The translations under genes and the position numbers were made by a program. Source: Chondrus crispus (taxonomy: Eukaryota > Rhodophyta > Florideophyceae > Gigartinales > Gigartinaceae). From it: a stretch of 64,000 nt of DNA. This document shows positions 59,691-64,000 of this stretch, piece by piece. Positions within the stretch are counted from its first letter, which is position 1. Each line of letters starts with the position of its first letter. The DNA is taken from the NCBI RefSeq assembly GCF_000350225.1, contig NW_005179059.1, positions 133,592 through 197,591 on the forward strand. The letters run 5' to 3'. The notes beneath the pieces were generated by a model. The model saw only the letters and a list, made by a program, of their open reading frames with translations, was not told where the DNA came from and did not search any database.

Positions 59691-61560
59691 ATGTGTGTTC
59701 GTGCGCTCCCGCACGGGTTCTCATTGGCGCACGGGGGCGCTGCGGCGACAAGTGGCGGCCACGTGCGGGGCGGCCTGGGCGCATGGCGCACGGGGGCGCT
59801 GCGTCTGTGCGTTCCCGCGTTGCCATTGGTGCGCTCTGTAGAAGCCGCCGTGCTGATTGGTGCGCCTAATATTTTCAATTTTTCCGATGTGCCTTTTCGC
59901 GGGAAAACAAATTTTGGGCGCACGGGGGCGACACGGCGTACACGTCACGGCCACGGGGACACGTGGCGATGGCAAGTGGCGGGGGTCTGCGGGGCGGCCT
60001 GCCCGCTGGCCAAGCGGCCACCAAGGACACGTGGTGGCTACGGGATGGGCACAAATTACGTGGGTCATTTAAAAATTCCGCATAACCTCAGAGGCGGCAG
60101 CGGCGAGGGGAAAGGGTGTGTCACTGGCGGGGGGCGAGGAGGCCCGCATGGCCACGCTGTCGCGAGGGTCGTGCACGGTGGGTGAAGGCAGAGGCCGCTG
60201 ACGAGGCCCGAGAGGTGGGTGCGGAGCGCGTGCGGAAGGGGCCGGACCGCGCCCGGGGGGGAAGGGGGTGGCGGCGAGCGCCGGCGCGAGGGGCATGGGC
60301 GAGGAACGCCGAAGACCGTCGCTGCGAGGCGGGCAGGTGTCGCAGCTGGCAGCGCAAGAAGACGCGCGCGGGTGAGGGGGGGGCCGGGAATTGACGCCCA
60401 GGCGGTCGCGCTGCGCTCCTTCCGCGGGGTTCGCAGCGTACGAGAGGGAAGATTGACTAACTGCGATGACTGTGGGTGCGGGAGCGGCACCGCGACGGAC
60501 GAGAAGGAGGGCCTACGGAAACGGCGTGCAGAGGGGAAGGTGGCTGTGATCGGCTTTATCAAGAAGTGGCGGGCAGGTGGGGGATGGGGGAAGCGCATCA
60601 TAAGGGGAGGAGGGATCGTAGGGCGGTCAAAGGAGGCAGGAGGGGAGGGGAACCAGGAGAGCGGAGGGCGGGAGAGTCGCTGAGCGCACGCGACGAAGCA
60701 GGGGCAGCGGGAGCAGCAGCAAGGGTGGGGACGTCGGGAGCAGTAACTGCAAAGGTCGGAGCAGGAAGCCGAGCGGGAGGTGCACAGGCGGCGAAATGGG
60801 CGGAGCGGAAGGCGAGGTGGGGGTGCAAGCCCGGGCACGCAAGGCGACGGTTACTTGGGGGCGGCAAGAGCAGCAGCAGGGGCGGAGAACGGCGACGGAG
60901 AGGGCAAGGCCGCCGCAGGGCGGGAGGGAGCGGGGCGAGCCGCACGAGTAGATGGGCCGGGTGGAGTAGGGCGGGGCGGCGGGTGAGGTGTGATTGCGCT
61001 GGCGTGTGCCTAGAGCGTGAGAGCCATAGAATAACGAAAGGGTAGGGGCACGGAAGTGGGAGTGCGGGGATTGAGGAATCGAAGCGCCTCGCGGCGTAGG
61101 CGCCAGGCAACGCGGGCTGCGGCGAAACAGTCGAGAGCAGAAGCCGGGAGAGGGAGGGGGCAGTGTGGGCGGGGGGCCACGAGTTCGCCGGTACGGAGGT
61201 TGAGGCGGACGGCAGTGCCAACCGTAGCGACCAGGGTAACGGCCTGGGCAAGGGTGGTGAGCAGGACTGAGGCGAGTGTGGCGAGAGCAGCGCGACCTGC
61301 AGCCAGAGTGAGCACGGAGGGGCGGTACGCGTGGCAGGACGAGGGGGAAAGGGGCGACGAAGACCGGAGAAAGGACGAGAGCAGTAGCGAAGAGGACGGG
61401 GGAGCAGCGGGGCGGGGAACGCCGGCAACGATGGTGGACCAGAGACGAAGGGACGGCGGAGCGGGAGGTGCGGGGCGAGGAGCGGAGAAAGAAGGGATTT
61501 GGCTCGGCGCGCGAAGCGCGCACGGAGCCCACTTGTGTCATACTAAATGTAAGAATCACA
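59690..61560. other. GC-rich, purine-skewed interval without supported genes
   Basis: 59729-59800 repeats gcgcacgggggcgctgcg twice. 60080-61500 is strongly G/A-rich on plus. ORFs over 200 codons are open on both strands, but their translations are Arg/Gly/Ala (plus) or Pro/Ser/Arg (minus) low complexity, as expected from base skew alone. At 61500-61547 the minus strand matches part of the array body (see findings). Confidence 0.4.
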
Positions 61561-61670
61561 ACAATTTCACTTCTTTTAACTTTACGATGTTACGGTAGAG
61601 GAATGTAGTTACAATTATAGAACTTTACGACAAATTGTCTTGTATGGACAAATAAGATCCCCCAGTTATG

Positions 61671-62345
61671 TAGGGGAGTAGGGCGTATATATTATATATT
61701 AGGAATTTAGGGGAGTAGGGCGTATATATTATATATTAGGAATTTAGGGGGTTAGGAAGGTAGGTTGTTTAGGAGGGTATTGTGGGTTAGGAGGGTATTG
61801 TGGGTTAGGTGGATTAGAAGGATGATGTGGGTTATGTGGATTAGGTGGATTAGGTGGATTAGGTGGTTTAGGTTGATTACGGGGTTTAGGTGGTTTAGGT
61901 GGTTTAGGTGGTTTAGGTGGTTTAGGTGGTTTAGGTGGCTTAGGTTGATTACGGGGTTTAGGTGGTGTAGGTGGAATACCGGGTTTAGGTGGCGGAATGG
62001 TTTACGAGGTTGACCGGTTTAGCGATGTACGAAGTTTAACGGTTTATGTGATTTAGCATGTGTACGAGGTTTAGGAAGGTTAGCAGGTTTAGGTTGAGAT
62101 TGGGTTTATGTGGTTTTGCAGGTGTAGCAGGTTTAGGTGGTTTAGCAGGTTTAGGTTGCGATTGGGTTGAGGTGGTTTAGGGGTTTAGGTTGAGATTGGG
62201 TTTTTCAGGTTTAGCAAGTGTAGCACGTTTAAGTGGATTAGCTGGTTTAGGTTGACAGTGGGTTTAGGTGGTTTAGGTGGTTTAGGTGGTTTAAGTGGTT
62301 TAGGTTGAGATTGGGTTTAAGTGGTTTAGGTGGATTAGGTTGGCC
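61671..62345 (+). repeat. degenerate telomere-like G-rich repeat, copy 2
   Basis: Starts with two tandem ggggagtagggcgtatata...ttaggaattta phrases, then ttaggtggtttaggtgg runs and ttgattacggggttta, ggaatggtttacgaggttgacc, in the same order as copy 1 near 39019-39290. G-rich strand on plus. Confidence 0.85.
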
Positions 62346-63966
62346 AATCGTCTATATTAAATACCCACCGAGAGATGCAAATTTTCAGATCCAACCAAAA
62401 CAGCATTTTTTCGGTCCCAGTGTCCCAGTTGTCCGATTCAGTCTCTGAGTGTCAGCATGTCCGAGTTCGATTCCTGGTGGGGGCTCTGTAAGCAGCAAGT
62501 TGACTGACTGAGCGAAATGCCACGTAAGACGGTGTGGCTTAGAGTAAGCTTTTCTTCTGTAAAGTGCGCAGATGTTGTTTTGTCATAGTTTCTGACGGCG
62601 TTACGAAATTTTCGAATTTCTACTGTAAGATCAACTGGAAGCAACGTTTGATGCGCAGTTTACACCATTGCGAAAAGGTCGAAAACAAGCCGGTACGGTG
62701 TGGTCCGCTTTCCGTTTCAATCCTCAATTTCTGTTTTTTTATTTTTTTATTCTACAGTACCACCGCCGCCGCCGACGCTCGTCCCTGTCCTGTCATCACA
62801 CATCATCACCGTCGTCCCTTCTTCCATCTTTTCTTCCCACCGTCCCTTCCCCCGTCTCCCGTCTCCCTCGTCCCCCGCGCGTCCCCGGTCCCATCCCCCG
62901 GCAGAATTGCTCACCTCAGTGCGCTCTCCTTCCTCTCTTACCGCTTCCTCTCCTTCCTTCACATCTGCTCTGCTGCTTCCGAAGCTTCACCGCTCTATCT
63001 TCCACCGCCTCGCCTCCCAAACAAATCCAGCGCTTCTTCTCATTGTCACTCGAAACGCCCGTCGCATCACCGCAACATCGTCATGACTCCGATCGATCTC
63101 CCATCACCCTACCCGTCTACCCGCCTACCTCCCTCCCGCCTGTTTTCTGACCCCGTTCTGAAACCTAGTTCTAATGTCTCCTTTGCCTGCGTCTCCGCAA
63201 CATCATCGTGGCGCCGGCACGCAGCGCAGTATAATCATGGGCAGTGCTGTCCTGTCGTTTTTCGAGATAACTCCTCAAGTGCGCAAGACGATGTGATTCA
63301 GGCACTGCCCATCCCGCCTATCCCCAACCCGCTCCTCCTCCTCCTCCTCCTCCTCCTCCTCAACCCCCCTCCCCTCCCCTCCCATTTCAACCCCCTCCTC
63401 ATCTCCTAATCCCCCTCCCCATCTTCGCAACCTGCTTCTACTTACTAACTGTTCTGCTCCCCGCTCGCAATCGTGTGCACCAGGATCAAATTTGTCTTCG
63501 AAAAATACGCGGGCATACGCGCCACGTCTCGTGAGCTTGCGTTTGGGAAGTGAACCGCCTGCGCTCTGCTCAAAACTGCTCCCGCGGTCATCGCACCGTT
63601 GTTTCTCCGCCGCCGCGCGAACGCGTCATTCGGAGCACGCTGTGAAGGGGATTCGTTGAATGAGGGGCAACTTCTCACATTTTTGTTATGAGCCATCAAG
63701 GGGTCTGGGTTGAGGGAAGTGGTCTTGAGGGATAGATGCTTTCGGGAATTATTTCTGACAAAAAGTATGTGACTGATCGATAGTGGATGTTGCGTAGCGC
63801 TGCCAAGATAGTAATTGGTATCGATTTTGCGGTTCTTTTTTCTTGGACGTGGCTACTCGGAGGAGTTTTCAGTTGAAAGGCCTTTGCTTTCAGCTCGTGT
63901 TGTCCGTTCTGTTCATATTGGAACAGATCCAGTGAAGCTGTTGATCAGAGTTTGCGAAGGTCCTTT
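62346..63966. other. interval without supported genes
   Basis: 62750-63420 is C/T-rich with a (CTC)n tract at about 63331-63360; a 281-codon frame there (62564-63409) is Pro/Ser/Leu low complexity and not called. The tail 63420-63966 has no ORF of note. Confidence 0.4.
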
Positions 63967-63998
63967 CCAGCACACTGGCGGCCGTTACTAGTGGATCC
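63967..63998. other. cloning-vector polylinker (contamination)
   Basis: The last 32 bases contain, in order, a BstXI site (CCAGCACACTGG), NotI-like and EagI core (CGGCCG), SpeI (ACTAGT) and BamHI (GGATCC), which is the reverse complement of the polylinker of pcDNA/pCR-type vectors used in BstXI-adapter shotgun libraries. It is not genomic and probably marks a contig end. Confidence 0.9.
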
Positions 63999-64000
63999 CG

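Noticed and set aside
60065-61559. Long ORFs on both strands (up to 310 codons)
   Set aside because: Purine/pyrimidine skew and high GC keep frames open; translations are low-complexity Arg/Gly/Ala or Pro/Ser/Arg without domains.
62440-62505. tRNA-like phrase (gagttcgattcc)
   Set aside because: The T-loop-like piece has no matching stem, and no D-arm, anticodon arm or acceptor pairing could be drawn around it.
62564-63409. 281-codon plus-strand ORF
   Set aside because: Pyrimidine-rich DNA; product is Pro/Ser/Leu low complexity, including a Leu run from (CTC)n.

Overview
The window is eukaryotic nuclear DNA, not bacterial. It carries Ty3/gypsy retrotransposons, a Penelope-like reverse transcriptase, degenerate telomere-like repeats, microsatellites, TATA/CCAAT promoters and a GATA zinc-finger gene. 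Few introns, heavy retroelement load and cloning-vector sequence at the right edge fit a Sanger shotgun assembly of a compact-gene alga such as a florideophyte red alga (Chondrus-like). That assignment is inference; no single gene proves it.

Layout. (1) 1-6132: a minus-strand Ty3/gypsy element (gag in two overlapping frames, PR-RT-RNaseH, damaged integrase), cut by the left edge, with a candidate 5' LTR at 5657-6132. (2) 6133-8584: AT-rich, essentially empty. (3) 8585-38857: a 30-kb tandem array of two unit types. A short hairpin-rich unit of about 546 bp contains five copies of a 12-bp motif (ACGATACGTTTT, both orientations). A long unit is the same sequence with its last hairpin replaced by a 4.4-kb body. 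Four bodies (A-D) each carry a minus-strand ORF of about 329 codons, a plus-strand ORF resembling the C-terminal part of a double-stranded beta-helix oxygenase/cupin, and a TATA-driven gene for a 418-residue protein with a ParB/sulfiredoxin-type motif (DGRHR). (4) Inside the array, 26653-33091 is a young, complete Ty3/gypsy element (LTRs differing by about three substitutions and one 5-bp indel, 5-bp target duplication GCCAC, polypurine tract, primer site) with one in-frame stop in integrase and a split protease. (5) 38858-40911: telomere-like G-rich repeats and an assembly gap (39372-39968). (6) 40912-43540: a decayed Penelope-like element without visible endonuclease, followed by repeats to 44600. 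(7) 44600-50479: no supported gene; a minisatellite at 49128-49520. (8) 50480-53470: a long gene with a C-terminal tyrosine-recombinase-like domain. (9) 54044-54543: a weak coiled-coil/CxxC ORF. (10) 56376-57930: a GATA-type zinc-finger gene and a doubtful divergent ORF. (11) 57931-63966: mostly non-coding, including a second copy of the telomere-like repeat (61671-62345). (12) 63967-63998: cloning-vector polylinker.

The strongest candidate for something undescribed is the array at 8585-38857. It is a repeated multi-gene unit pairing a ParB/Srx-fold protein with a beta-helix protein, flanked by arrays of a short inverted motif, and I see no transposase, integrase or reverse transcriptase of its own. 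The outward-facing ORFs at both ends of each body have their stop codons inside the flanking repeat. The tyrosine-recombinase-like gene 12 kb beyond the array is a second lead; no functional link between the two is shown by the sequence.
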